Below are positions 1-12,993 of a DNA stretch of 64,000 nt, piece after piece. The position numbers and the translations under genes are program-made. The stretch is from positions 17,304,185-17,368,184 of the forward strand of contig CM071925.1 of NCBI GenBank assembly GCA_016081115.2, written 5' to 3'. The notes below the pieces were generated by a model, which was given only the letters and a program-made list of their open reading frames with translations, searched no databases and had not been told where the DNA came from. The stretch comes from Rehmannia glutinosa (lineage: Eukaryota; Streptophyta; Magnoliopsida; Lamiales; Orobanchaceae). Numbering within the stretch: position 1 is the stretch's first letter; each line of letters begins with the position of its first letter.

Positions 1-3000
1 GCCACTTGATGGAAGTGAAGGGCATTCCCCTTCAGCATGGAAAGCCATTCCATGTAAATAAGAAGATGTGTAGGGCTAACCTCTCAGGAGCCCAGAAGAG
101 AGCCCATGCGAAGAGGGCGGACACCAGTGAGGGGGAATCAGCTGACTCCGAGAAAACAGTTGTTGCCTCTCCTCCGAAGAAGAAAGCTGCCCATGTAGCT
201 GCAAAGAAGAAGATAGTTGCCCCTGCGCAAAGAAAGACAAAAGATGCACTGCCCCTGCGCAGTAAGTCACTGCCCGAGCAGCCGTGTCTCCTGCCCATGC
301 AGCCGAGGCGGTGAACGAACCCCAAATACCTTCTCCGACCATCAAAAAGAAGAGGACTGCCAAGCCAAGAAAGGCAGCTCCTCAGTCAAAGAAAGATGCG
401 CCGGCCCCTGCCACCAAGGAATCTGAGGAAGAAGTATCCGAACCAGAACTTTCTCTGGTAAGGACAAAAAGAAGAAGAAGACTCACCAAGCGCTCGAAGC
501 TTGAGAAGACAAAGAGTCTCCACTCACCAAGAAAATCTCTCGAGATCACTGCTGAAGAAGTGCGATCTCGAGTTGTTGATGACCAAGTCTGCTGAGGCCG
601 ATCAGCAGAGGCAAATAGAAGACCCGGTTGTGCATAGAACAACTGAGGAAGAAGAGGCAGCAGAGATAGCAAAATCTCCTGATGAAAGAGTTGTGTCTCC
701 ACCTGCCCCGATCTTTGGAAGGAGAGCGAGCCAGAGTATGTTGCCTTCCATTCCTGAAAAGGAAGGGCAACAAGGAGAGGATGAAGATGATGATATAATC
801 ATGTATTCTCCATTATACCCAGACATCCAGAATCGTTTGAGAGCATGGAGAAAATGGAAGTTGAGTCACTCAAGGGTGAAGTTTGAACACCCTGAGTATA
901 TTGAGGAAGAAGAGGAGCTTTTCAAGCTTCTTGAGATTGACACTGTACGGCAGGCCCTGGATGAGGATAACTGCATAAATATGCTGCAAATTCGCAAGGA
1001 GCAAGAAAAAGCCGGAGCAAGGAGCGAGAGGCTCGTGAGAAAACCAAAGATTTGTCCTCTCACTGGACCAAATGACCATACTCATCCTCACATTGATATG
1101 CTTTCGGGAAGTGATGAAGATTTGGATCCCATGGCTGCAACAGAAAAGTTGGACATGCAGCAAGCCATGCAGGAATCCAGAATAATGCATGAGCAACATC
1201 TGAGGGAAAGACCAGGAGAGTCTTCTAAATCTCAGCTGGAGATTGATCCGTTGGGAGTGGTACAGCAGATTGCCACAATTATTGCTGCAACCACTTCCCA
1301 ATTCACTCGTGAGACGATGGATCTAAGGGACTTTGATGCGATGACACCGGGAACTTGGGCACCCAAGTTGAGCCAACCCCTGTTGAAGGTGTCTTACCAC
1401 CCGCCCCACGGCCGAACACTCAATGGAAAAATGACCGGGAGTCTTGAGTAGAGTGACCCCACCATCGATCACTACTCGGTGAGTGCGCCCGGGGGGAAAC
1501 TCACTCCACCGCAGCTAGGTCGAGGATGCTGCGAGATGACTCCACCGTGAAGGAAGGAGGCGAAGTGGAGAAAGAGAAAGAAAAAGAACAACAACAAGTT
1601 GTCACCGACGGCTCGGACGATTAAGTCTGTCTCACCAAGTGCCAACTGCTTTGCGGTGAGGACGGCTGGCGATGCGATCGAGTCACGGATGGATCTCGCC
1701 GGAGTTAACACTGGCAATGAAAGTGCAATCCAGGAGTTGAGACTCTGTGGATGCCATCACGAGAAGACCCTAAGACAACGTGTGCAGCGAAGGGAATGTA
1801 GAAGCCTTTTTGCGATTGAGACCGCTAAAGGTAATGAAGGCCCGAGGGAGGTTGAGACTTCCCGAGTAAAGAGACATAAATGCGAACATTCCTCCCGTTC
1901 ATATTGAAGAATGCGAGAAGGAGATTAGTGCTCTTCATGATTCCCAAGACAACACTGACATATCATTTCTGGAATCTGAAGATGAAGCTGAGTCCACCCC
2001 TGCTGCACATCAAAAAGACTCAGATGAGGATATTCTTCCAAGTACGAGTAAGCCCGTTTTCAAAGCCGCTCGTCAAACGCGTTCAATTTTGATGATGAGC
2101 CAAGCCCTCAAGTCTCATCATCTTCTCGATGACACTACCGATACGGCCGAGAACAAGAAAAACTCAAAAGGACAAACCAATGAGACCGAAGAAGGCATTT
2201 AAGACAGATGAGGCGCATCCCAGCTAGGTCAATACCATCAAAGGCCCCACTGAATCACGATCCAATCTGCGAGGCTTCTAGAGCTACAACAGAAATGACC
2301 TCTCGTACGATTTCACATGTACGAAATGATGCATTTGAAGAGACCTTCCCATTTTCAATCGAGCTACACTAGAAGAAAAAAGCGCAAAAGAAGGAAGAAG
2401 TACTCGACGCGAAGAACCCATCATCCCTACGACTCCATTGTGCCAGCGAGATCGATTTCGACGTTGAATGGCCGCCACCGTGAATCGGAAGTGACACCAA
2501 AATCAGTGAAGTCTTCAAGAAAATATGCGGAGAGATTGAGAGGATCGAATGGCATCGGACTCATTGGACATGCGGTGGACAATCGAGATGCTACCCTCAC
2601 AAATTTACCGTAGAGCTTGAGAGGGATAGTGATAAGAATCGGGGAGTGGTGTCGGCAGAAATCGCCATGCGTCTCGAACAAGTTCGTTACTTCAAGGCAC
2701 TCTATAACAGGATGCTTGTTTGGAGCGCACAATCTTGCGACATGAAGCGAGAGAATGCGGGGAGTACATTGAGAGGTTGCATGCCTCTCACAAAACCGAA
2801 ACGGAGTCAGCTGCAGGAGTTTGAGAAAAAAAAAGAAATTATGCGACTTGAGGAGACTATGAATGCCAAATTCAGCCTCCTCATGGCTGAAATGAAACTG
2901 ATTCTGGTGAGTCGAAGGCCACCCATTCTCGAATTTAAATCTGACTATGTCGCGGTACCGACTCAAAAGCGAGAATTCAGCCATTAACCGACTGGACTTC

Positions 3001-3957
3001 ATGCTTGTCGGGATGTTTCGGGGGTTCCTCTCTCCTTTGATGATGCCAAAAAGGGGAAGAGGAATACGAAGAGTTTGAAGGAGACAGTGTTGTAGAGAAG
3101 AAAGATCTGCAAATTGTTGAAAAGAGGAAAGAAAAAGGAAAAGTTGTTGAGGGAGAAAGGTCAAAGGATGTGACCTTAATGCTTGCTGAAACCCCTCAGC
3201 AAGGTCATGTCACAACCAAAAGATAATCAAGAAACTTCCTGTAACTTCATGTCTCATAAGAAGAAAATTGTAGAAGCGAGAGATGGAGGATTCGACAAAA
3301 GAACGGATGTCCGTGTTGAAGAGATGTTGAAACAATTTGGAGGTATTCTGGCAGGAAAAGATACAGATGCCATTCCAGATGACGGAAAGAACCAAGATCT
3401 GTTGAAGAATTCAAAACGCTCGAGTCTGAACGATATTTCAAAAACATGTCCATAGCCCAAGCCTGGGACTTGTACTGGGAGAAAGGTCTGAAGTTGTGCA
3501 AAGAAGGCGATAGCGGCCAGAGACTTCTAGATCACTCTGTTGGTAAGAAGAAGACTCCGGTACAATATACGCCCGAGAAAAGAAGGAAGATGTGGTGGAG
3601 GTTGAGGTTTTATACCCGACCTCTACCCAAAAATATTGAATATGTAGATCCAGGCAAGAAAGGAAGGATCTCTTGGGGCCGATACGATCTTTATAGCCAA
3701 TCCGGAAGTGGAAAGGAAAAATGCTGACTATGTCAAGAGAATCGAAAAAGAAAATAAGAGACAAACTCAGCTGTGGCAAGAAAGATAAGAAAGAAAAAGA
3801 AAAGACGAAGCTGCCAAAAGAGCCTACGAAAAGAAGAAAGCAGCTGAAGATGAGAAGAAGAGAAAGGGAGCTGACGAAGACAAAGCTGAAGAAGAAAGAA
3901 GGAGGCAGCGAAGGCGATGAAGTGTTGCTGCCAACCCCTTCATGTATTTTACTTTTG
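1..3957 (+). pseudogene. Decayed 3' ORF (env-like / coiled-coil region) of a Sirevirus-like copia element
   Basis: Fragments of one long, highly charged protein are spread over at least three frames. The longest open piece (501-1451, 316 codons) is rich in Lys, Glu, Asp and Ser. Further pieces follow around 1880-2092, 2646-2987 (coiled-coil-like, MRLEQVRYFKAL), 3183-3720 and 3721-3957 (Lys/Arg/Glu repeats). Stops and frameshifts break it throughout, so it is not functional. It ends about 250 bp before a polypurine tract and an LTR on the same strand. This is the place where Sirevirus copia elements carry an extra ORF, often called env-like, between pol and the 3' LTR. An internal tract resembling the LTR-proximal one (3036-3060) supports that assignment. 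I recognise no enzyme domain, and pol would lie left of the window. The identity rests on position and composition, not on a domain match. Confidence 0.55.
3036..3060 (+). other. Internal polypurine-tract-like copy of the Sirevirus element
   Basis: TTTGATGATGCCAAAAAGGG followed by GAAGA resembles the sequence just before the LTR at 4206 (GGCATCATCAAAAAGGAGG). Extra internal copies of the polypurine tract upstream of the 3' LTR are a known hallmark of Sireviruses. Here it lies inside the decayed 3' ORF. Confidence 0.5.
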
Positions 3958-4191
3958 TAAATACATATGTATGTAAGTCTTCTGTACATTTAATGAAAAA
4001 TATGTATTTTGCATAGATATAGTATATGCTCTGATTGCTCTGATACACATTGTAAACAGTTGTGTAAAGAACAAGAATTATATGATCAATAAAACGATCT
4101 ATTCAACACATACATTCTTTATTTATGCATTGTCTGTATGTATCTGTGTTGTTTACATTTTACTTAATTTTGTTAAAGTTTTGGCATCATC

Positions 4192-4205
4192 AAAAAGGAG
4201 GAAAT
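4192..4205 (+). other. Polypurine tract of the Sirevirus-like element
   Basis: AAAAAGGAGGAAAT abuts the TG that opens the LTR at 4206. It would prime plus-strand DNA synthesis and fixes both the element's orientation and the LTR start. Confidence 0.8.
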
Positions 4206-5787
4206 TGTTAGGAAATTTATTGTTTAGACTTTGATGGATGCCATGTAAAACTTAGACTAGAAAGTTGGCACCCCATTTTCATTGTAATTCTTATTGTAAT
4301 AGATAGGGTTGTATAAGCTGAGTCAAGTAAGCTATGCCTGGAATACAAGAAGTCAACTGAAGACTAGAATGAAGACTCCGCTGTGAAGCAGCTGAGTGTG
4401 GCCAAGAAAGAAGACCAAGGACTCGACTGAAGGAGTATCGGCTGTGAGACAGCTGTGAGAAGAGTCAGTTAAGTCAACCCAAGAAGCCAAGTCAAGTTGA
4501 AGTGACAGATGAGTATTTCAATCATTTGAGTAGAATCAAGTCACCTGGGGAAAAGGAAGCTGCAAAGAGGAGTTAACTGAAAAGAATCCGTTGCACAAAA
4601 GTCAAGAATATTACTTAAACAAGTAATACTTCCATGCTACCATGTCTTAAAGTGCTTAGTCCCAGAAGCGTGCAAAAGGAATAAACCAATGGGAAGCACT
4701 GCACCTCGTGTCAGATTCTGAAAAGCTGGACATTCATTTAATACGAGGAAAGGTTTATATCTCAAGATTGAAGACCAAGAAAAGATAAGCCAACGAACAC
4801 AAGTGATTCTTGAAAATCAGCCTATCTCTTCAACAGGCATATTTTTCAAAATTCACTATAAAAGGCTGAGGAATCACTTTGAGAAAAGGTTACCTTGATT
4901 ACCTTGCATACTTGAGATAACAAGCATTATTCATACTGTAACCTGCAAAATATTCTCAAGTTATTCAAGTAAAATCCTCAAGCCTAAATCTTGAAGGAAA
5001 TCGATCCAACACTAAGCTGTGAAGGAAAGACAACTTCAAACTGTTGAAGAGGAAACTTTTGAAGAAGCAAAAGGGGTCTACTTTCCAAGGAGGATTGTAG
5101 AAAGGTTCAAGGTCGAACCATTCTCAAGTTATTGGAGGGCTTCGTGATCAAATCCAAGGAGCTTGAGAAAGTGAGCTGAAGTAGCAAGGCAGCCGCCCTG
5201 TGAAGTAGCTGAGTCGGATGAGAAGCCAGCTGTGTGACCAAGGCATCTCCAGACTGAGTCCCAAAGGAGCAAGTCAGCTGTGTGATCAAGACTTGTATCT
5301 GGACTGATAACCACTTTGTATTCTGATCATTACTTAGTGGATTCCTCCAGGAGTTGGAGAAGAGAGGAGTAGAAGAATTACCCCATCTTTGAACCTCTAT
5401 AAAAATTATTGTGTCATTTACATTTCAGCATTTTATTTCTGCATATCACTTTATATCTGCTGATAATTTGCTATCCAACTGATAATTAACAAAGTGCTAA
5501 AACTAAGTGTTAAAACAAGCTTAAATCAAATGCAAGGGTGTTAAGTCTTCCGCTGAAAATCTCATCACAGCCAAGTTAAGGTTTAGACTAAACAACTGAG
5601 TTATTCTATCAACAGCTCAATCGAGTCTGTTGAGTGGCTAACTCTGCTGTTAACTAACTTAGTTGTCCCCCAAGGACTTAGTTGTGTATTTAACTATGTA
5701 ATATTTTAAAAGGACTAAAATCGAAAAGTTGGTAAGGTTTATTCAACCCCCCCTTCTAAACCTTACTCACACCCCTTGGGACCTACA
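4206..5787 (+). mobile_element. 3' LTR of a Sirevirus-like copia element (LTR copy 1)
   Basis: This 1582-bp repeat runs from TGTTAGGAAATTTATTG to CCTTGGGACCTACA, so it has TG...CA ends. A polypurine tract precedes it. Two other copies lie in the window (6214-7696 and 20383-21930), and alignment of all three fixes both ends. The block near the right end (TTCAACCCCCCTTCTAAACC) is the reverse-complement form of the CTAGAGGGGGGTGAATAG block typical of Sirevirus LTRs. Two TATA-like boxes are conserved (about 4857 and 5398). The 5' LTR and internal pol lie left of the window, so no target duplication can be checked. Confidence 0.85.
4857..4864 (+). promoter_or_regulatory. TATA-like box in LTR copy 1 (upstream of two)
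   Basis: CACTATAAAAGGCTGAGG is conserved in the other LTR copies (around 6803 and 21043, the latter with one change). It follows a conserved 'ATCTCTTCAAC' block. It is the best candidate for the LTR core promoter. A second TATA-like site lies about 540 bp further on. Confidence 0.5.
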
Positions 5788-5997
5788 AGTATGTTGTGAC
5801 ATTGAATCCAAAATTCCCACTTCGTAAAATCCAATTTATCCGGGCATTGAATTCCATTGAATTCCTGAAACAAAATAAGACTTCAGAAGAAATGTAGAGG
5901 TCCTCCCAATAGGGCCCTCTTTCGATTGATAGGGTTTGCAAAGGTTAATTCACAGCCTTTGGTGGTTTCTACAGACCTATTCTTCTTCAACTGATCA
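5788..5997 (+). other. Leader of the LINE relic or unclassified sequence
   Basis: This stretch between the LTR end and the LINE ORF1 start has no open frame. It may be the 5' part of the LINE insertion or host sequence. Confidence 0.3.
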
Positions 5998-7761
5998 ATG
6001 GATCATGATGAGATTCTGCATAGAATTTCCAATATCAAACTATCAAATAATAAGGAGAAAAGCATGCTAACCCTAGAACAAGGGCTTAGACACAAAGGTG
6101 AAGATCGAATTTCTATGTGCCTTGTTGCAAAGGTGCTATTTACGAAATTGATCATCAAGGATACTTTTAGACATCATGCGCCGTGTATTCTAAAGGCAAC
6201 TAAAAAGATCGAGTGTTAGGAAAATTTATGTTTAGATTTTGATGATACCATGTAAAACTTAAAATAGAAAGTTGGCACCCCATTTTCTATGTAATTCAAC
6301 TTGTAATAGATAGGGCTAAATTAGCTGAGTTGGAGTCATCTAAGTTGAAGATTACTAGAGTCAACTGAAGATTGAAGAGAATACCCAGCTGTGTGTCAGC
6401 TGTGTGAAGCCAAGTAAAGGATCAGTCAAGTGATAGAAAAGTTGTCTCAGTCTGCTGACTGACAGCTAAGTCATTACATAATGATTGGAATAGAATGTCA
6501 AAGGGGTATGCAGCAGACAATACTTGAAGAAAGCTGAAAGTTTGTCAACACAAGTCAAGGTTTTGCTGGAAATAGGCAGATATCACGCTGCCAGCAATAA
6601 AGTTGCTTTGCTGAAATAGTGCAAAAATCAAGGAACCAATGTGATGTACCTGAAAACCTGCAGAGACTAAGAAAAGGCTGCAGAGCATTGAATTCATGGT
6701 ATGATCCTCATTAATGCTGCAAGGACAAGACAAGCCAACAATCTACGAGTGAGATTTGAAATGTGTGTCTATCTCTTCAACGGACATAATTTCAAATCTA
6801 CACTATAAAAGGCTGAGGAAGCAAGTGAGGGAAGGTAACGAATAACCGAGTTCATTACAAGCATACAAGTATTCAAGCAAAAACCTGCAAATACTCTCAA
6901 GTTTTCAAAGACATCCTCAAGCCTAAATTCGAAGGAACTCAATCCAAAACATTCGGTGAAGGAAAGATTACTTCATCAGTTGAAGAGGAAATTTGTTTGA
7001 AGAACAAAAAGGGGTCTACTCTACAAGGTTGAAGGAGAAATAGTAAGGTTCAAGTTCGAACCAGAAGATTTGGGCTCGTTGGAAGGTTGTGTGATCAATT
7101 CCAAGAGTTCGAAGGAGCTGAAGTAGCAAGACAACTGTTTTGTGAAGAAGCTAACCAGGAGCAGCCAGCTATGTGATCAAGGCTAACTCTGACTGTTGAC
7201 TGCTTTGTAACTAAGATCTTGTTACCTAGTGGATTCCTCCAGGAGTTGGAGAAGAGTGGATTAGAGGAATTACTCCATCCTCGAACCACTATAAAAATTG
7301 TTTGTGTCTTATTTACTTACAACACTTTCACTTCTTGCATATTTTTTATATATGTTGTTAAGTTATAATTGTTGAACTCAACTGATAATAACTATTGCTA
7401 AAACAAGTGTTGTAAAACAAGTTTAAAACAACAAGGGTGAAAAGTCTTTCGTTGAACAAAAACAAAATCAATCATTATTTTAAGTATTAGCTGATACCAA
7501 CTGAAGTTATACTATCAACAGCTCAGTCGAGTTTGTTGAGTGGGTAACTTTACTGAGTAAGACAACCTAGTTGTCCTTTAAGGACTAAGCTGATTTGTAT
7601 TAACTCTAAAAATATTTAAAAGGACTAAATCAAAAATTTGGTAAGATTTATTCAACCCTCCTTCTAAACCTTACTACTCACCCCTTGGGACCTACATCGA
7701 GATTGAAGTTGTGGGCGGCAATCTATTTATTCTTGAATGGTATAAACCTACACTCCGGTAG
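5998..7761 (+). pseudogene. LINE ORF1-type (DUF4283) relic split by a solo LTR
   Basis: The first part (5998-6213) starts MDHDEILHRISNIKLSN and the second (7702-7761) contains VVGGNLFILEWY. Together they match the start and the 'iG.NLFlFeW' core of the DUF4283 gag-like domain common in plant LINE ORF1 proteins. If one copy of the 5-bp duplication TCGAG is removed, the frame reads straight across the LTR insertion, which supports both the family call and the insertion boundary. A stop at 7759-7761 ends the frame before the zinc knuckle and before any endonuclease or reverse transcriptase. This is a dead 5' fragment whose 3' part is missing or unrecognisable. Identification is by motif pattern only. 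Confidence 0.65.
6214..7696 (+). mobile_element. Solo LTR (copy 2), target duplication TCGAG
   Basis: A 1483-bp copy of the LTR at 4206-5787, from TGTTAGGAAAATTTATG to CCTTGGGACCTACA. Perfect 5-bp direct repeats TCGAG flank it (6209-6213 and 7697-7701). No polypurine tract or primer site adjoins it, so it is a solo LTR left after recombination between two LTRs. It carries both TATA-like boxes and repeated CAGCTGTGTG motifs. It interrupts the LINE ORF1 relic. Confidence 0.92.
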
Positions 7762-8900
7762 TAAGAAGAAACCCTGAATGTTCAGTTATGCAACACGAAC
7801 AAACCAATACCATGCCATTTGTTTGTGATGAGGAAACACCTTTTTATACGGGATTAAAAATTAGACCCTTACACCTTAAACTATAAAGTCAATTGCACTA
7901 TGCCAAATATAATTTTGTGAGGAAAGTGCAATCAAGTTGGTAAGCATATTGCACCTATGATTTGGTTGGTCATGGGTTTGAGTCACTGAATGGAGTTGGA
8001 GAACTAGCTAGTATCTTCTTCTTTTTTATAAAAAAGAAGTATATGTAGGTTGAAGTATCTGCATTTAACTTTTAACAAAGGAGGACAATATTCAAAATCA
8101 GATAGTCATTGTAATTAAGACTCTCAAACCAGATCATAACTCTGCGGTTCAATTCTCATTATGATTCTCATCATCCCTCATTGTCCCAGGATATGTAGTA
8201 AAATAACCATAGGATTAAAATTCGATCTTCTTACCCTTAAACTATAAAGTTAACCGCCCTTTGACCCTAATTTTGGGAGGAAGATGATATTAACTACATA
8301 GTCTGTTGATAAGCATCTTGCACCTACAAGGAGCTAGACATTGCAGGGGGGATGATTAATTTTGGGTGCCGAATCAATAAAAGATAAAAAAAATTAAATA
8401 TTAAGTTTAAATTTTTTTAAAAATTAATAATAAATTGATTACTAGACCGAATCAATTTTACAAAAACTAGAAATGTAAAATGCATCACAACTTTAATGAC
8501 ACTAATTTTAAAAAGCGTCACGACTTTAAAGACGATCAATAGCATCCCAAAATTTAACAACGCTTTTAGCGTTGGTAAAATTTAATTAAAAATGCGGGAA
8601 ATCATCAGTAAATGTGACAGAAAGTAGTGTTATCACATAATGACGTATTTGATAAATGCGTCACTGATATTTTTGTGATATCAAATTTAACAACGCAACT
8701 CGTGACGCTTTCAAAAGTATAGGTAATGTAATAAACATCATCAAGTGATAAATTTTAGCGTCACTAAAAGCACCGTTTGTTGTACTGTTACGATGTTTTA
8801 GAAATGTTTAGGGGGAAGCAAAATCATCTCACGCCATACCACACCACAAGGATATGCCCTGCAGGAGGGATTTAAGGAACTAGTCGGTATCCTCCTCACA
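7762..8900. repeat. Two diverged copies of an unclassified repeat, the second interrupted
   Basis: The segment from about 7853 to 8070 recurs in diverged form from 8212 (shared ACTATAAAGT and a 'TAAGCATnTTGCACCTA' block) and resumes at about 8860-8930 (shared 'GAACTAG..GTAT' and a 'TGAAGTATCT'-like block). The second copy is broken by an insertion at about 8350-8855. The insert has GCGTCAC-type motifs (near 8514, 8658 and 8760) and a right side ending TTTGTTGTACTG. This recalls subterminal repeats of CACTA transposons, but clear terminal repeats were not found. No gene is seen. Confidence 0.35.
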
Positions 8901-8930
8901 AAATAAAAAAATTAAAAACCCTATAGGTGG

Positions 8931-11890
8931 AAGTATCTACTTTTTAAAGTGTCAAATCAGGTTAATGTACTCATACGACAAATATACTATAAAATTTTGA
9001 ATATCTAGGTGGGTTAGATGGGCCCTTATCTATTTATTGCTTAAAAAAAGACTGAAGAAAATGAATCACAACATTATATGTTATAATACATGTCATCCAA
9101 ATTTCTATACTTATTATCTATATATAATTATCTATATATAAAAGTGTGAATTACTTAAAAGTTTCTTGAAACTTTTGATATACATATTATAACCCTAATG
9201 ACTAGGAATTAAATAGTATGAGAGAAGGGTATAATTGAACTTATCTTATTTAAATATAATTTCAAGTGTCCATTAATATACCAAATTCCTTTTCAAATAC
9301 TAAAAGTCTACTCTTTATGTCATAACTTTTTGAGTAGTAAGATATTTTAAAAAAATCAAATTCATATTAAAATAGGATTTTATAGCTTTCCAAACATATC
9401 TCATAAGCAATTATAGCCCTTCAAAGTTTAATACAAATATATACCAATTTATAATACTTTCTGAACAAATGATATCTCTGTTGTATTTTTCAGAGAAAAC
9501 AATAAGATTAAATTGAAGTAGAAATAAAAAAACAAAAAAAAAAAGTAACTCCAAATGCTTTGATTGTAAATAATAGTGATTTTTTAATTTAAGCGAACTA
9601 AAAATCATAACATAAGATACTTTGGTATTTAAGTTTTGTATTAATATTTATCTATTATTTATTTATAATGGATATATCCTTTGACCTTTTACGTCCTAAA
9701 TTAGATTCAGTCATCAATTTTATTATTTTTATAATATATTCTTTTAATCAAATAAATAATAATTATGGCAATATAAATTCTAATTAGTAACAAAAAATGA
9801 AAAAGTATATATATGTTTATATCATATAAAAAATTTAAATTGAAATAAAATATATGAAAGCTATAATTTTTTACTTAACGTGATTAGATAAAAATAATTT
9901 TATTACAAAGTTTAAGAAAATAATAGAGAAGATTACTTTGTTTGTTAAAGTATTTTGTTGGCATAGTTTGTGTTAAGAAGAAGAAACTCACTTTTAAATC
10001 CAAGATAGAATTAACTTTGTTTTTCACGTGAAATATTTATATGATAGCTAATAAGGTTTTACTTTCAAAATTTTAATTTTGAACCATATATAACATATTA
10101 TGATTTTTTGTTTCTTATATATATATATATATATTATATGGAATTGCATTATTATAGAACCATAAATCTATTTTATCAATAGATAAATTGATTTAGTTAA
10201 ATGAAACTGAGCATAAAAAATTTGATTACAATCGAACCTGAATATTTCTTAAAATATTAAAATTAAAATTAATAAAATTAACTTTTGGCATAGTTAATTT
10301 TAAAGAAAAATAAGTAATTTGATATTTATTTATCTTTTACTTATTCGGTTATAAGACAACTGACCTTTTATATTCTACACTTCAAAAATATTTTTTCTAA
10401 CTATTATAACTCTTAAAATATTTGAATTTATAAATAAAATTAATGTCATACTGAACAATATTTACAAAGCTTTCTAACCATATGTATGAATCATATATAT
10501 GGAAAAATTCAACCATTTTAAGTTCATAAGACCAAAAAAAATTAAAAAATTAGAGGTTTTGATGCTTAATAAAAATATTAGAGGCAAATTAATTATTCTC
10601 CAAATCTTCACATATGGAATCAAACTTCTCCCTCAGTTAATAATATGCATTTTTAAAATTAATTTTATTGATGGTAGTTAAATAAATGATATAGAAAACA
10701 AGATATACTTATTTTATTTTTGTTGTACATTCATGCATATTTTATTTTAATAGGTCATATTGATAGTAAAAAGTAGACAGTAAAATAATAATAAGATGAA
10801 AAAAGAGAATCTGAAGAAAGTCAGTTGCAACACAAAAATATAACCTTTTAAACTTTTTATAACTATGTGTGAATGTCACTTTTACAAAACTTTCTATAAC
10901 TAACATTATAAGTTTTAGTTTCTAATTTACTATTTTTTAGAATGTATTATGATTTCAATCTCTTAATTGTTCTCTTACTTACATGAAGATGTATTGTTAG
11001 AAGTCTTAAATCTATGTTATTAATATATAAAATTAATTTAACAAAATAAAAAAAATATAAAATTAAGTGTACAAATAGATAGTTGAAAATAGTCTATATG
11101 TTATTGTAAAACATGAGCTAAAATTGGATTGAGTGTAAAAGATCAGATATGGACGAAAAAGAAAAACTTAGTAACTCATTTAATAAGAAAAAATTTAATA
11201 TATGCTGAGAAAGTAATGCATTGCTTAAATTATATATTAATCCAAATACTAATATGACATTAATAGAAAGTTAAATAAACACAACAGTATAAAGTGAAAA
11301 TTATATAAATATATGGAAAACATTAATGGTTATATGTGAAATTAATGAGATGAGAATTCAAAATTAATTTACGGTTTCATTTCTTATTTGAACAAAAACT
11401 CACTGAAAATTAAAATAAAGATTAAATCCCTATATACCATTTGTTCAATGTAAATCATTAACCTTTTAAAAATGTATTGGTAATTTTATTTTATAATAAA
11501 TCATAATATTTAGAAAATATATATTTTTAAATTTAAAATGCTATAGTCTCATCAACAACATAACAATTATATTAAATTTAGTATATTAAGAGTAATTATA
11601 ATCTTATAACTATATGGTCCACATGAAAATTTACACTACAAAAATATTCTAATAAACTTGAAGAGCAAAATCCAATTACGATCGCAATATATCTAATAAT
11701 ATATAAATATTTTTCTAAAATTTTATGTAATTATAATTTTGAAGTCATTTTAATAAATAACTTGTAATTTTCAAAAATCTCAAATAATTAATATTATAGT
11801 TTAATGTTTATAATTATATAATGATATTTGAGTTTTACATACCCCAAATTCAATGCTCGACTTGAATACTTCTAATTTTTATTTTATAAA
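8931..11890. other. Gene-free AT-rich stretch
   Basis: Very AT-rich sequence with only short chance ORFs and no recognisable protein motif. A TA microsatellite lies at about 10116-10135. The sequence at 9132 (TCTATATATAAAAGTGTG) could be a Helitron-like start, but no matching 3' hairpin was found. Confidence 0.5.
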
Positions 11891-12130
11891 AAAACCAAAT
11901 TTTTTAAAAGTAATTTTCAAACATAAAAGTTAATTAGTGCTATTGTATTTAATTATTGAAGAGTGCCTTCATATGAAAAGTGATAATTTATTATTTCTTT
12001 TTTAAGACTAGAAACCAAATGTTTTAAAAGTAATTTTCAAACATAAAGGTTAATTAGTGCTATTGTATTTAATTATTGAAGAGTGCCTTCATATGAAAAG
12101 TGATAACTTATTATTTCTTTTTTAAGACTT
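11891..12130. repeat. 120-bp tandem duplication
   Basis: Two nearly identical 120-bp units (11891-12010 and 12011-12130), each starting 'AAACCAAAT.TTTTAAAAG' and containing GTTAATTAGTGCTATTG. They differ at only a few positions. No coding frame is seen. Confidence 0.9.
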
Positions 12131-12993
12131 CATTTGGTTTTGTTATCTATTAAGTGAAGATATATTATGTGCAATTGAATAGAGTTTCAAAACTTAGATA
12201 TCGACTTATCACATTTTTATAGTCTTATTTAAGAGTTGACTTTTGATGACAGTAATGGATTAATTTTCATATATATTGGTTAAGATTTATTATGTTCAAA
12301 TGCGACACTTGAAGTAGGTGTAATGCAATAACTATATAAGAGTTTAAATATCATGAAAAAATTATTTAGCTTTTTTTTTATTAAAATTTAAATAATTTTT
12401 GAAAGTATTTTTTACATATACTTTATATTGTAAATTTGTTCTCATGAAAAAATAGTTTATACATTGATATTGTAAATATTTTTTACATTTAGTTAATTAG
12501 TGCTATTGTATTTAATTATTGAAGAGTGCCTAATGATAATTTATTATTTTTTTCTAAAACTAGAAACCAAATGTTTTAAAAGTAATTTTCAAATATAAAG
12601 ATTAATTAGTGATATTGTATTTAATTATTGAAGAGTGCCTTCATATGAAAAGTGATAACTTATTATTTATTTTTTAAGACTTCATTTGGTTTTGTTATCT
12701 ATTAAGTGAAGATATATTATGTGCAATTGAATAGAGTTTCAAAACTTAGATACCGACTTATCACATTTTTATAGCTTTATTTCAGAGTTGACTTTTGATG
12801 ACAGTAACGGATTAATTTTCATATATATTTTTTAAGATTTATAATGTTCAAATGCGACACTTGAAGCAGGTGTAATGCAATAACTTTATATGAGTTTAAA
12901 TATCATGAAAAAATATTTAGCTTTTTTATTAAAATTTAAATAATTTTTGAAAGTATTTTTTTACATATACTTTATATTGTAAATTTGTTCTCA
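12011..12993. repeat. About 435-bp segmental direct duplication
   Basis: 12011-12445 recurs at 12563-12993 in the same orientation. Landmarks shared in order are GAAACCAAATGTTTTAAAAG, a TTCATTTGGTTTTG block, a TGCGACACTTGAAG block and a final TTATATTGTAAATTTGTTCT block. The spacer (12446-12562) carries a partial extra copy of the 'GTTAATTAGTGC' piece at about 12492. It is non-coding. Confidence 0.85.

Noticed and set aside
2427..3164. Minus-strand ORF of 245 codons
   Set aside because: It is antisense to the decayed Sirevirus 3' ORF and has no motif.
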